A DNA stretch of 6,657 nucleotides from CAYFSS01 sp964345975 (GCA_964345975.1 CAYFSS010000041.1:1-6657); one strand, 5' to 3'. Counted from the stretch's first letter, positions 1 to 5,984 are shown. The notes: a model not told the origin generated them from the sequence alone. Program-made: numbers and translations.

Positions 1-101
1 TGGTCTTCATGGTCTTCATGGTTTTCATGACTTATGTTTTGTTCATCATAGTCCTGAGACTCATGATTCTTATTCGTTTGCCTGCCTCGATCATTACTCA
101 T
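1..101 (-). CDS. 5' end of an unidentified gene with a His/acidic-rich N-terminus (partial)
   Basis: An ATG at 101-99 on the minus strand opens a frame that stays open to the window edge, 33 full codons. It has a textbook ribosome binding site, AGGAGG at 113-108, six bases upstream, which makes the start convincing although the ORF is short. The product begins MSNDRGRQTNKNHESQDYDE and continues with a hydrophilic stretch ending in a His-Glu-Asn / His-Glu-Asp / His-Glu-Asp triplet repeat, so the run is rich in His and acidic residues with no signal peptide or membrane segment yet. Such N-terminal extensions are known from metal-handling proteins, for example CopB-type P1B ATPases and some cation transporters, but also from unrelated proteins. 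The identity is not established. The gene reads away from everything else in the window. Confidence 0.65.
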   Translation of the reverse strand, partial: MSNDRGRQTNKNHESQDYDEQNISHENHEDHED

Positions 102-107
102 ATATAG

Positions 108-113
108 CCTCCT
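108..113 (-). promoter_or_regulatory. Ribosome binding site of the left-edge gene
   Basis: AGGAGG on the minus strand lies six bases before the ATG at 101-99. It is a perfect match to the anti-Shine-Dalgarno core and is the main support for calling the short partial gene real. The 11-mer AAGGATAGGAG that includes part of it recurs at 4256-4246 on the same strand, again just before a short ATG frame. Confidence 0.75.
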
Positions 114-186
114 ATCCTTGCAGAATTAGTTTCACTTTGTATCAGTTGAGGAAAACTCGAAGACGATCAATATCACAAATTAATTT

Positions 187-342
187 TTAATACCTCAATT
201 TTGCCTCTAAGAAGGTGTTCTCGTCTGTCCATAGCCCTAAGGCAGGACTAAAGGTATAGAAAATCTCTTCATCATCGACGATATTGTGCTCATCAACGAG
301 CTGGTTCGGATCATACGTTGCGATCGCATCCTCGTACGCTAT
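187..342 (-). pseudogene. C-terminal fragment of an unrecognised protein, start lost
   Basis: The minus strand reads 51 codons before a TAA at 189-187. The translation has the composition of a real soluble protein: it contains YEDAIATYDPNQLVDEHN, then an acidic VDDEEIF, then FSPALGLWTDEN and a charged end. No in-frame ATG exists. The frame is closed upstream by a TAG at 345-343, and beyond it the same frame reads TDAGDSLESVGFH, which also looks protein-like. A single C-to-T change (CAG to TAG) could have split one coding sequence. I do not recognise the family. Codon use looks ordinary. The alternative is that this is a chance open frame, since an opposing frame is also open here. The fragment lies 85 bases upstream of the left-edge gene on the same strand. 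Confidence 0.45.
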
Positions 343-639
343 CTAGTGGAATCCAACGGACTCCAAGCTGTCGCCGGCGTCGGTGTGCTCTGTCCTTACG
401 GCTATCATGTGGCTGAGGTTGGCAACATTCGTTGGTGGCGAAGACTGGCTCATGCCGGGCATCATCGGCAAACAAACAGGTCTGGCGGAGGACTGGATCA
501 AAGTCGGGAGCTTCGGTTAGCTCTCTTCTTACCTTTGGGATTACGCCGGAAGAGGATTTCTCTGCTTTACCTTTGACCGGACATCGAACGTCATCCCATC
601 AGGAGCCAAGCCAGGGTCTTGTTTTTGCTGTAATACTAA

Positions 640-673
640 ATGACCCCCATCAGACGATTCGGACGGGGGTCAT
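640..673 (-). terminator. Rho-independent-like terminator of the importer operon
   Basis: ATGACCCCC (640-648) pairs perfectly with GGGGGTCAT (665-673), a 9-bp GC-rich stem with a 16-nt loop. On the minus strand it starts 24 bases after the stop codon of the MalG-type permease and is followed by TTTAGTATT, a modest T-rich tail. The position and strong stem suggest an intrinsic terminator. The T-tract is short, so termination may be incomplete or the hairpin may protect the 3' end. Confidence 0.65.
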
Positions 674-697
674 GGAGTCTGGAGGGCTTTTGTGAAT

Positions 698-1579
698 CTA
701 GCCCTTAGTAGCACCGAAGGTTAGTCCCTCGATCAGATAGTTTTGTACGAGAAAGTAAAGAGCAATGAGAGGTAGGACTGTGATCACGACCGCCGCCATT
801 TGTGCATTGGGTGCGATGAAGTCAATCCCTGACGTGGACTCCGTGCTGAAAGTCACGAGCTTCAAGAGCATGGGGAGAGTATAGAGCTCCTGGCGACTAA
901 TGATGGAGACGGGGATCATGAGCGCATTCCACTTCCCAACGAACTCAAGGAAACCGATCGAGGCAAGACCCGGTATAGACAGAGGGAGGTATACCCCGAA
1001 GAAGAGCCGAAGTTCCGTTGCACCGTCGATGCGTGCCGACTCGGCTAAGGATTCGGGGACTTGTTGAAAATAGTTACGCAAAAGCATGATCGCAAAGCCT
1101 GAGATCAGCCCGTTCACGATAAGTCCCGTATAGGAATTCAAAAGATTAAGCTGCCGGTTGAGCAAGTACGTCGAGATGAGGGTGAGGTCACCCGGGATCA
1201 TGAGCGTGAGAAGAATGATGGACGTGAGCAAGCGACGACCCGGAAGATCTCGTTGGATCAGGACATAAGCCGCAAGCGATGAGAGCAGAACCTGGAGCAC
1301 GACTGAGACAGATGAGACAAAGAGCGAATTGAAGAAGGCTCGATCGAGAGAGATACGATTCCAGATGGTGGAATAGCCTTCGATGGTCGGGGTTGTTGGC
1401 AAGAGCTTGATGCCCGGCTCCATAGATTCAGCCCGCTCCGAGAAGGATACGGCCAAGACATTGAGTAAGGGGATGAGTGTCAGGATGAAGAAGGTAAAGA
1501 GCAGGATGCCGAAGAGAAGACGCCACCCCGAAGAGAGCCGATTAACGTTGCTGATGGATTGAAGTGAATTGCGTGACAT
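698..1579 (-). CDS. Carbohydrate ABC transporter permease, MalG type
   Basis: This is an inner membrane-spanning subunit of a type I carbohydrate importer. The 293-residue length is usual for MalG-type (CUT1) permeases. Hydrophobic segments lie near residues 21-45, 83-108, 116-140, 150-170, 200-222 and 260-280. The cytoplasmic EAA loop that docks the ATPase is clear: ESARIDGA at 180-187, followed by the LP pair at 199-200 (YLPLSIPG). The C-terminus, LIEGLTFGATKG, is the standard ending of this family. The ATG at 1579-1577 is preceded by AGGGAG (1590-1585). Only 12 bases separate it from the stop of the upstream MalF-type gene, so the two are cotranscribed. A terminator follows at 640-673. The substrate cannot be read from the permease. 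The family call is firm; the sulfated-sugar link is inferred from the neighbouring sulfatase. Confidence 0.95.
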   Translation of the reverse strand: MSRNSLQSISNVNRLSSGWRLLFGILLFTFFILTLIPLLNVLAVSFSERAESMEPGIKLLPTTPTIEGYSTIWNRISLDRAFFNSLFVSSVSVVLQVLLSSLAAYVLIQRDLPGRRLLTSIILLTLMIPGDLTLISTYLLNRQLNLLNSYTGLIVNGLISGFAIMLLRNYFQQVPESLAESARIDGATELRLFFGVYLPLSIPGLASIGFLEFVGKWNALMIPVSIISRQELYTLPMLLKLVTFSTESTSGIDFIAPNAQMAAVVITVLPLIALYFLVQNYLIEGLTFGATKG

Positions 1580-1591
1580 ATGGACTCCCTT

Positions 1592-2485
1592 CTATAGTGC
1601 TTGGTCGAAGCGAAGCAGGCGACGGGACGCTTGCGTCAAGACAAAGGTAATGACCAAGACGACGCTGGCTGCGGCCGTTGCAAGACCAACATCAAACTGG
1701 GTGATACCTTTCTCGAAGATGTAGACCATGAGGGATCTGACGCGGTCGTTGATGGCCGGATTTCCCATGACGAAGACCTGGTCGAAATTACGGAGCATCC
1801 CTGTGACGCCCAAGAGGAGCAGGGTGCGGAACGTTGGCCAGAGGGACGGAAGGGTTAGGTGACGGATCTGTTGCATCCTTGTCGCCCCGTCGATCCGAGC
1901 AGCTTCGTAGATTTCAGGTGGAATGTTCATCATGGCAGCGATGAGGATCAGAGCGTTATAGCCGGCGTTCTTCCAGGCCGCAGTGAACGCAAAGATGGAG
2001 ATCGCCCAGCCGGGCCGCGCCATGAAGGATAGGCGTTCTTGCCCCAAGAGGTTGAGGAATGAGTTGACGAGTCCGCGGTGGGAGAGGAGGTAGATCCAGA
2101 TTCCACCGACCACCGTCCAGGAGAAGAGGAAGGGTAAGAAGGTCGTTGTTTGGATGACTTTCCGGAGCGTTTTGCTGCGTACTTCGTAGAGTAGAATCGC
2201 GAGGATCAGGGCACTGGACAACGTTGCTACCGTCGAGACAAAGCCCAGCCAAACGGAGTTTCTCAAGGCCTGGATGAAGGCTTTGTCTTGGAGTGCAGCT
2301 TTGTAGTTATCCAAGCCAACGAACGTGGCTCCGCCTAAGAGTTTGGTTTTTTGAAAACTACTCACGATCCCTAATACCAGCGGATAAAAAGAAAAGACGG
2401 CGAAGTAGATGAGAACGGGCATGATCAGGAGGTAGATGCTGCTGTAGCGCCGGAAGAGTTGACGGCGGCGAGTAGATTGAACCAA
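1592..2485 (-). CDS. Carbohydrate ABC transporter permease, MalF type
   Basis: This is the first membrane subunit of the importer and the presumed partner of the adjacent MalG-type permease. Its 297 residues match short MalF/LacF/UgpA-type CUT1 permeases that lack the large periplasmic P2 domain of enteric MalF. A basic N-terminus (RRRQLFRR, 6-13) precedes the first membrane segment at about 17-42. Further segments lie near 77-100, 112-134, 160-184, 218-238 and 266-284. The EAA loop EAARIDGA is at 194-201, with the LP pair at 212-213. The start is TTG at 2485-2483. It is supported by AAAGGAG at 2498-2492, six bases upstream, and no in-frame ATG lies near. The gene follows the binding-protein gene after a 192-nt gap containing a terminator. 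No ATPase gene is present, so a shared MsmK-type ATPase elsewhere is likely. Confidence 0.95.
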   Translation of the reverse strand: MVQSTRRRQLFRRYSSIYLLIMPVLIYFAVFSFYPLVLGIVSSFQKTKLLGGATFVGLDNYKAALQDKAFIQALRNSVWLGFVSTVATLSSALILAILLYEVRSKTLRKVIQTTTFLPFLFSWTVVGGIWIYLLSHRGLVNSFLNLLGQERLSFMARPGWAISIFAFTAAWKNAGYNALILIAAMMNIPPEIYEAARIDGATRMQQIRHLTLPSLWPTFRTLLLLGVTGMLRNFDQVFVMGNPAINDRVRSLMVYIFEKGITQFDVGLATAAASVVLVITFVLTQASRRLLRFDQAL

Positions 2486-2491
2486 GGGAGG

Positions 2492-2498
2492 CTCCTTT
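2492..2498 (-). promoter_or_regulatory. Ribosome binding site deciding a TTG start
   Basis: AAAGGAG on the minus strand ends six bases before the TTG at 2485-2483. It fixes the start of the MalF-type permease at a TTG codon. Confidence 0.75.
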
Positions 2499-2519
2499 CG
2501 GCAGAAGATAAGTCAAGGT

Positions 2520-2525
2520 TTTATA
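2520..2525 (-). promoter_or_regulatory. Possible internal -10 box for the permease genes
   Basis: TATAAA on the minus strand (2525-2520) matches the sigma-A -10 consensus at five of six positions and would place a transcript start about 28 bases before the permease ribosome binding site region. The hexamer 17 bases upstream, TTTCAG, is a poor -35. The box directly abuts the 8-bp repeat array. It could drive the permeases independently of the upstream terminator, but the evidence is weak. Confidence 0.2.
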
Positions 2526-2556
2526 TCTGAAGATCTGAAGAGCTGAAAAGCTGAAG
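2525..2556. repeat. Four tandem copies of an 8-bp unit
   Basis: The plus strand reads ATCTGAAG, ATCTGAAG, AGCTGAAA, AGCTGAAG without gaps, and a further GCTGAAG follows after six bases. The array lies in the non-coding gap between the binding-protein gene and the permeases, between the terminator and the candidate -10 box. It could be a regulator-binding array, a transcript-level element or simple slippage. No known motif is recognised. Confidence 0.7.
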
Positions 2557-2606
2557 GTTAGGGCTGAAGGGGCTTTTGTGTGTGATTTGTCGTCACATCA
2601 TGAAAC

Positions 2607-2639
2607 AAAAAGGGCAGCCTCCTCAACCGCAGACTGCCC
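2607..2639 (-). terminator. Intrinsic terminator after the binding-protein gene
   Basis: On the minus strand GGGCAGTC (2639-2632) pairs with GGCTGCCC (2619-2612) through eight pairs, one of them a T-G wobble, across a 12-nt loop. A run of five T residues (2611-2607) follows at once, then GTTTC. It begins 38 bases beyond the stop of the binding-protein gene and precedes the permease genes. In binding-protein importers such an intergenic hairpin commonly lets only part of the transcripts continue, giving more binding protein than permease. That role is inferred here from position. Confidence 0.8.
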
Positions 2640-2677
2640 CATGAATTTGACCGTTAGAGGTCAATTCTAAACATCAC

Positions 2678-4147
2678 TTACTGCAAGATGCCTGCATCTG
2701 TCAGCTCTTGGCGCATGGCTTCGAGGCCTTCGTTGACCGCAATCTCACCTGTGACGATCTGGATGGAGTACTTACCCGCGATCTCCTTATAGGTATCGGT
2801 GAGCTCGTTGCTCGTCTCAGGCACAGCATACTGGATGTATTCCATCGCCTCTTCGACGTAGCTGTTCATATCCGTGTAGCCTTCGTTATCCGGTGAAGGA
2901 CGCTCAAACTTCTCATAGATCGGGACCGGAGCACCATGGTCGAGACCGTGGCTGACACCTACTTCGGTGAGGGTGTAGACGCCGTCTTCAACAGTGTAGT
3001 CATGATCCTTGATACCGAGCGAGAGGAGGACACCGCCGGGCTGAGTCGCGAAGTACTCGAGCACGCGGAAAGCACCGTCAGGATTCTCGGCGTTGACAGG
3101 GATGCCCCAGAGCGATGCGTCACCACGGTTTAAGAGATGACCACCGTCAGGTGTCTGAGGACCGGGCACTGCGATAGCTTCGAATTCTTCAGGGAACTGA
3201 TCGCCGGCGTTAGAGTTATAGAGACCTGTCCATGCAGCCCAATCTGTAACGACAGCTGTCTGGCCGCTCTGGAACTTCGAACGCATCTCACCTGAACCGT
3301 CCGTTGCACTGTCAGGATCGAGGAGGCCTTCGTTATAGAGCATGTTGAGCCACTCCCATACAGGAGCTGCTTCATCCTGGCTGATCGGGACCGAGAAAGT
3401 CCCGTCATCGTTCGTCACGATACCGGTCTTGATGCCTTCAGCAGCAAACCAGGGCTGCATATCCCAAGCATCCTTCAGAACCATGCTGACACCGTAGAAG
3501 TCGTCACCATACTCATCTTTCATGGCTCTCATGAATTCATAGTAACCGTCGAGGGTCGGATCGATGGCACGTCCGTCGAGACCGGCAGCTTCAGCCTTGG
3601 CCTGATTGACATTGACGAGACGGTGGACTTCTTTCTTATTGAAAGAGGCATAGATCTTGTCGTCGATCTTGATGGCTTCCCATTCTTCTTCGAGAACATT
3701 CTCGGGATCGCCGAGGATGGCGGAGTTCTCAACCCGATCAGTGATGTCGGTCAGGACTTCCTGCTCGTGGAGGTTATGCATTACGGGTGTGTTGAAGTAG
3801 ATGAGGTCATAAGCTTCACCTGCACTCAGTTTCTGGAGAAGGACCTGACTATAGTCGGAAGCAGGCTTTTCCATGATAATTTCAAGGCCGAGTGTTGCGC
3901 CGAGTTCAGCTGCAAAGAGGTCCATTTCTTCTTCGTCTTTACCACCTGTGACGCTGGTGAAGATCTTCACGGTGCCTTCTGCGGGTGTGAGTTGTGCGAT
4001 GATATCTTCGTTGCTTGACGGCTCTGCGGTTTCATCAGCAACATCTGTGTCGTCTGCGGCATCTTCTGCCATGACAACCGGCACGAATGAAATCATGGCG
4101 AGCATGAGAATCATTGCTAGTATTCTTGTGAGGGGCTTGTGTTTCAT
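2678..4147 (-). CDS. Extracellular carbohydrate-binding protein of an ABC importer
   Basis: This 489-residue protein captures the substrate outside the membrane and delivers it to the two permeases encoded downstream. Residues 1-27 form a signal peptide: MKHKPLTR, a hydrophobic core, then VMA with predicted cleavage before Glu28. A linker rich in Asp, Glu and Ala (28-55) leads to the family 1 solute-binding fold. Recognisable parts are KIFTSVTG (61-68), AGEAYDLIYFNTP (109-121), the PWFAAEGI region (232-239), and the late block LSLGIKDHDYTVEDGVYTLT (375-394), which resembles LplA-type binding proteins. There is no Cys at the cleavage site, so it is not a classical lipoprotein. The ATG is preceded by AAGGAGG, seven bases upstream. 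A terminator follows at 2607-2639. The CUT1 importer assignment is strong; the ligand is unknown, and sulfated saccharide is an inference from the divergent sulfatase. Confidence 0.93.
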   Translation of the reverse strand: MKHKPLTRILAMILMLAMISFVPVVMAEDAADDTDVADETAEPSSNEDIIAQLTPAEGTVKIFTSVTGGKDEEEMDLFAAELGATLGLEIIMEKPASDYSQVLLQKLSAGEAYDLIYFNTPVMHNLHEQEVLTDITDRVENSAILGDPENVLEEEWEAIKIDDKIYASFNKKEVHRLVNVNQAKAEAAGLDGRAIDPTLDGYYEFMRAMKDEYGDDFYGVSMVLKDAWDMQPWFAAEGIKTGIVTNDDGTFSVPISQDEAAPVWEWLNMLYNEGLLDPDSATDGSGEMRSKFQSGQTAVVTDWAAWTGLYNSNAGDQFPEEFEAIAVPGPQTPDGGHLLNRGDASLWGIPVNAENPDGAFRVLEYFATQPGGVLLSLGIKDHDYTVEDGVYTLTEVGVSHGLDHGAPVPIYEKFERPSPDNEGYTDMNSYVEEAMEYIQYAVPETSNELTDTYKEIAGKYSIQIVTGEIAVNEGLEAMRQELTDAGILQ

Positions 4148-4198
4148 TGGAGAACCTCCTTCATCGTATTATCTTACTGAAACTACTTTTTTCTTTTG

Positions 4199-4237
4199 CT
4201 AGGCAACCATTTGTTCTTGCCCATGTATCGACATCAT
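4199..4237 (-). other. Possible 12-codon leader ORF upstream of the importer operon
   Basis: On the minus strand, AGGAG (4250-4246) stands eight bases before ATG ATG, and the frame reads MMSIHGQEQMVA before a TAG at 4201-4199. It ends 51 bases before the binding-protein start codon. The good ribosome binding site is the only positive evidence. It could be a regulatory leader peptide, the relic of a gene start, or chance. Confidence 0.25.
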
Positions 4238-4247
4238 ACACCTAGCT

Positions 4248-4276
4248 CCTATCCTTAGACTGTTCATATGTGACAA
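4248..4276 (-). promoter_or_regulatory. Weak candidate promoter for the importer operon
   Basis: TTGTCA (4276-4271) matches the -35 consensus at five of six positions. Seventeen bases further, GATAGG (4253-4248) matches the -10 at only three of six. It would transcribe the possible leader ORF and then the binding-protein gene. An AT-rich, A-tract-containing stretch closer to the gene, with GATAAT but no -35, is an alternative. Confidence 0.2.
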
Positions 4277-4458
4277 GCTTCAACACTTAAACAAATTCTA
4301 AGCAACCCATTGAAGGCCCTCACTCTTAAGATACTTAAACTGCACTTCGATTTCGGTAAATCTGTCGGAGCAATGCATTAATCTTCAAAAGCCCACGACC
4401 GCTTTCTCTTTCATTTCACAATGTTCTATGAGCTCCGCGAGATTGGGCGATTGAGTTT

Positions 4459-4467
4459 TGTTATGAT
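4459..4467 (+). promoter_or_regulatory. Candidate extended -10 promoter of the sulfatase gene
   Basis: TG, one base, then TATGAT is an extended -10 element with five of six matches in the hexamer. The region 17 bases upstream (GAGATT, 4439-4444) is a poor -35, which extended -10 promoters tolerate. Transcription would start near 4474, giving a leader of about 38 bases before the ATG at 4512. Confidence 0.35.
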
Positions 4468-4511
4468 GAGCATCATTAACATCTTTGAAGTCATGAAAGA
4501 GCTGATGACCC

Positions 4512-5984
4512 ATGTCGAATGAAGCGACCAGACCCAATATTCTGTTTTTGTTCTCAGACCAACAAAGAGCTGATACCGTTAGTGCTTATGGCCAAATTCC
4601 CGGTGCCCCGTTAAATTTGACCCCGGAACTCGATAAGCTCGCCGCTCGCGGCACCTTGTTCGAGCGACAAATGACCTGTCAGCCGGTCTGTGGGCCGGCT
4701 CGTGCCGTTCTGCAAACAGGGCGTTATGCTTCGCAAATTCCGGTACAGATCAACGATGTCCGCCTGCCGGATAACGTCCCCACGATTGCTAACTATCTGA
4801 ACGATGCCGGCTATGAGACGGCTTACGTTGGTAAGTGGCACTTGGCATCGCAGAAGACCGGCAAACCTGAGGCAAAGGATCATCAGGACTATCGTGTAAA
4901 ACCGATCCCGGAAGCCTATCGTGGCGGTTATAAGGACTGGTGGATCGCCTCGGATGTATTGGAATTTACGTCCCACGGTTATGGGGGCGAGATGTTCGAC
5001 GCTGAAATGCAAAGTCGCAGTTTCGAGCATTATCGAGCGGATGCGACCACGGATTTCGCCTTGGAATATTTAGCGGACCGCAAGCTTCGTCAAAGTGAAG
5101 ATCCGTTTTTCCTCTTTGTATCCTATATTGAGCCACATCATCAAAATGATAGGAATAGGTATGAAGGTCCCGAGGGCTCCAAGGAACGTTTTGCGGAATA
5201 TGAAGCCCCCTTGGATCTCGTCAAGGCTAAAGAGTTGGGGATTGAAGGGGACTGGGAGAAGGAATTTCCGGACTACCTTGGTCAGATCGCTTCGATCGAT
5301 GAAAATATCGCGCGTTATATTCAAGCTTTGGAAGATGCCGGAGAACTCGACAATACTGTGATCTTCTATACCTCGGATCATGGCAGTCACTTCAAGACCC
5401 GAAATTCTGAGTACAAGCGCTCCTGTCATGATGCAAGCATCCATGTTCCCCTAATCATTGCAGGACCCGGTTTCGATACAGGGCGTCGTGTCGAGTCTGT
5501 TACATCACTGGTCGACCTGCCTGCGACCATCCTTGAGGCGGCCGGCATTGAAGTGCCTGAAGATATGCAGGGTTTCCCCCTCCAGGCTTTAGTCAAAGAT
5601 CCTAAGGTAGATCAGTCCGAGGAGAAACTCACAGCGCATCCTCGCCGAGCAGCCTATGTCGAGATCACAGAGCATGGCCTTGGCCGTGCGATTCGAACGG
5701 ATCGCTATACATATTGCGTTCAACTCGATGTCCCTGAAGACCGGATGCGTCAAGAAGTGTATGCAATGTTTGCCGGAGATTGGGACGAAAACCTCGCCTT
5801 CCAGGCTTCGCCGACGAACTACTTCGAGATGGAACTCTATGACAATGAGCAAGATCCCGAGCAATGGAATAATCTCATTGCCGACCCGTCGTACAAGAGC
5901 ATCAAAGCTGAGCTGCGCGACACCTTCATTCAATTAGCCAAACTCAACGAAGGCGTTGAGGTGACGGTGCGCGGAGGGTGTTGA
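4512..5984 (+). CDS. Cytoplasmic Cys-type family S1 sulfatase
   Basis: This 490-residue enzyme should hydrolyse a sulfate ester in the cytoplasm, as it has no signal peptide. The N-terminal PNILFLFSDQQRAD (8-21) is the family's first metal-binding strand, with Asp16. The sulfatase signature is CGPARAVLQTGR at 60-71. Cys60 would be converted to formylglycine, with Pro62 and Arg64 in place. Other active-site blocks are GKWH (107-110), EPHHQND (207-213), SDHG (288-291, metal ligands Asp289 and His290) and Lys302 in EYKRSCHD. The ATG is preferred because the conserved strand starts directly after it, although upstream AAAGAG is a poor ribosome binding site. A Cys-type enzyme needs a maturase (FGE or radical-SAM anSME), not encoded here. 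The last residues, about 479-490, read into sequence shared with a surface-protein remnant and may not be native. Family is firm; substrate is unknown, possibly a sulfated sugar brought in by the divergent importer. Confidence 0.95.
   Translation: MSNEATRPNILFLFSDQQRADTVSAYGQIPGAPLNLTPELDKLAARGTLFERQMTCQPVCGPARAVLQTGRYASQIPVQINDVRLPDNVPTIANYLNDAGYETAYVGKWHLASQKTGKPEAKDHQDYRVKPIPEAYRGGYKDWWIASDVLEFTSHGYGGEMFDAEMQSRSFEHYRADATTDFALEYLADRKLRQSEDPFFLFVSYIEPHHQNDRNRYEGPEGSKERFAEYEAPLDLVKAKELGIEGDWEKEFPDYLGQIASIDENIARYIQALEDAGELDNTVIFYTSDHGSHFKTRNSEYKRSCHDASIHVPLIIAGPGFDTGRRVESVTSLVDLPATILEAAGIEVPEDMQGFPLQALVKDPKVDQSEEKLTAHPRRAAYVEITEHGLGRAIRTDRYTYCVQLDVPEDRMRQEVYAMFAGDWDENLAFQASPTNYFEMELYDNEQDPEQWNNLIADPSYKSIKAELRDTFIQLAKLNEGVEVTVRGGC

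Larger units (their letters stand above)
120..697. other. Gene-poor region with decayed coding sequence
   Basis: No intact gene with a ribosome binding site is visible here. Besides the minus-strand fragment at 187-342, the plus strand has a protein-like frame at about 407-580. It contains VGGEDWLMPGIIGKQTGLAE, an in-frame TAG at 518-520, and then WDYAGRGFLCFTFD. A minus-strand frame over 310-590 is also open for roughly 95 codons without an ATG. These readings conflict, so I cannot say which, if any, was coding. The pattern fits degraded gene remnants between two functional units. The right end carries the terminator of the importer operon. Confidence 0.5.
4148..4511. other. Divergent intergenic region between importer and sulfatase
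   Basis: These 364 bases must hold the control regions of both transcription units. On the minus side, the binding-protein ribosome binding site AGGAGG is at 4160-4155. A weak promoter (TTGTCA, 17 bases, GATAGG) lies at 4276-4248, and a lone -10-like GATAAT sits closer to the gene. On the plus side, an extended -10, TGTTATGAT, lies at 4459-4467. ACTTAAAC occurs twice (4285-4292 and 4333-4340), and GATTT-CGGT-AAATC (4349-4362) is a small dyad. No clear catabolite-response element, riboswitch or T-box was recognised. Two short antisense frames at 4382-4522 (plus) and 4385-4513 (minus) are open but unproven. Confidence 0.55.

Noticed and set aside
1..30. TGGTCTTCA repeat as a non-coding DNA repeat or array
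   Set aside because: The 9-bp period codes for His-Glu-Asp triplets in a frame with a perfect ribosome binding site, so coding explains it.
286..576. Plus-strand open frame of 96 codons
   Set aside because: No ribosome binding site and an Arg/His/Trp-rich second half; it overlaps a better minus-strand fragment and a better plus-strand frame. It is left within the decayed region instead of being called a gene.
656..668. ATTCGGACGG shared by the two terminators (near 656-665 and 6617-6626)
   Set aside because: A single 10-base match at different places in unrelated hairpins is likely coincidence.
1956..2252. 98-codon minus-strand frame inside the MalF-type permease gene
   Set aside because: An alternative frame of the permease; the permease has the EAA motif and the correct length.
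3623..4018. 131-codon plus-strand frame inside the binding-protein gene
   Set aside because: It is the antisense of a well-supported CDS in the opposite strand, with no ribosome binding site of note.
4269..4285. TGTGACAAGCTTCAACA as a palindromic operator
   Set aside because: Only the outer TGT/ACA and a central AAGCTT are symmetric and they do not share a centre; pairing across the whole site is poor.
4611..5030. 139-codon minus-strand frame inside the sulfatase gene
   Set aside because: It overlaps the conserved catalytic region of the sulfatase and is an antisense shadow.
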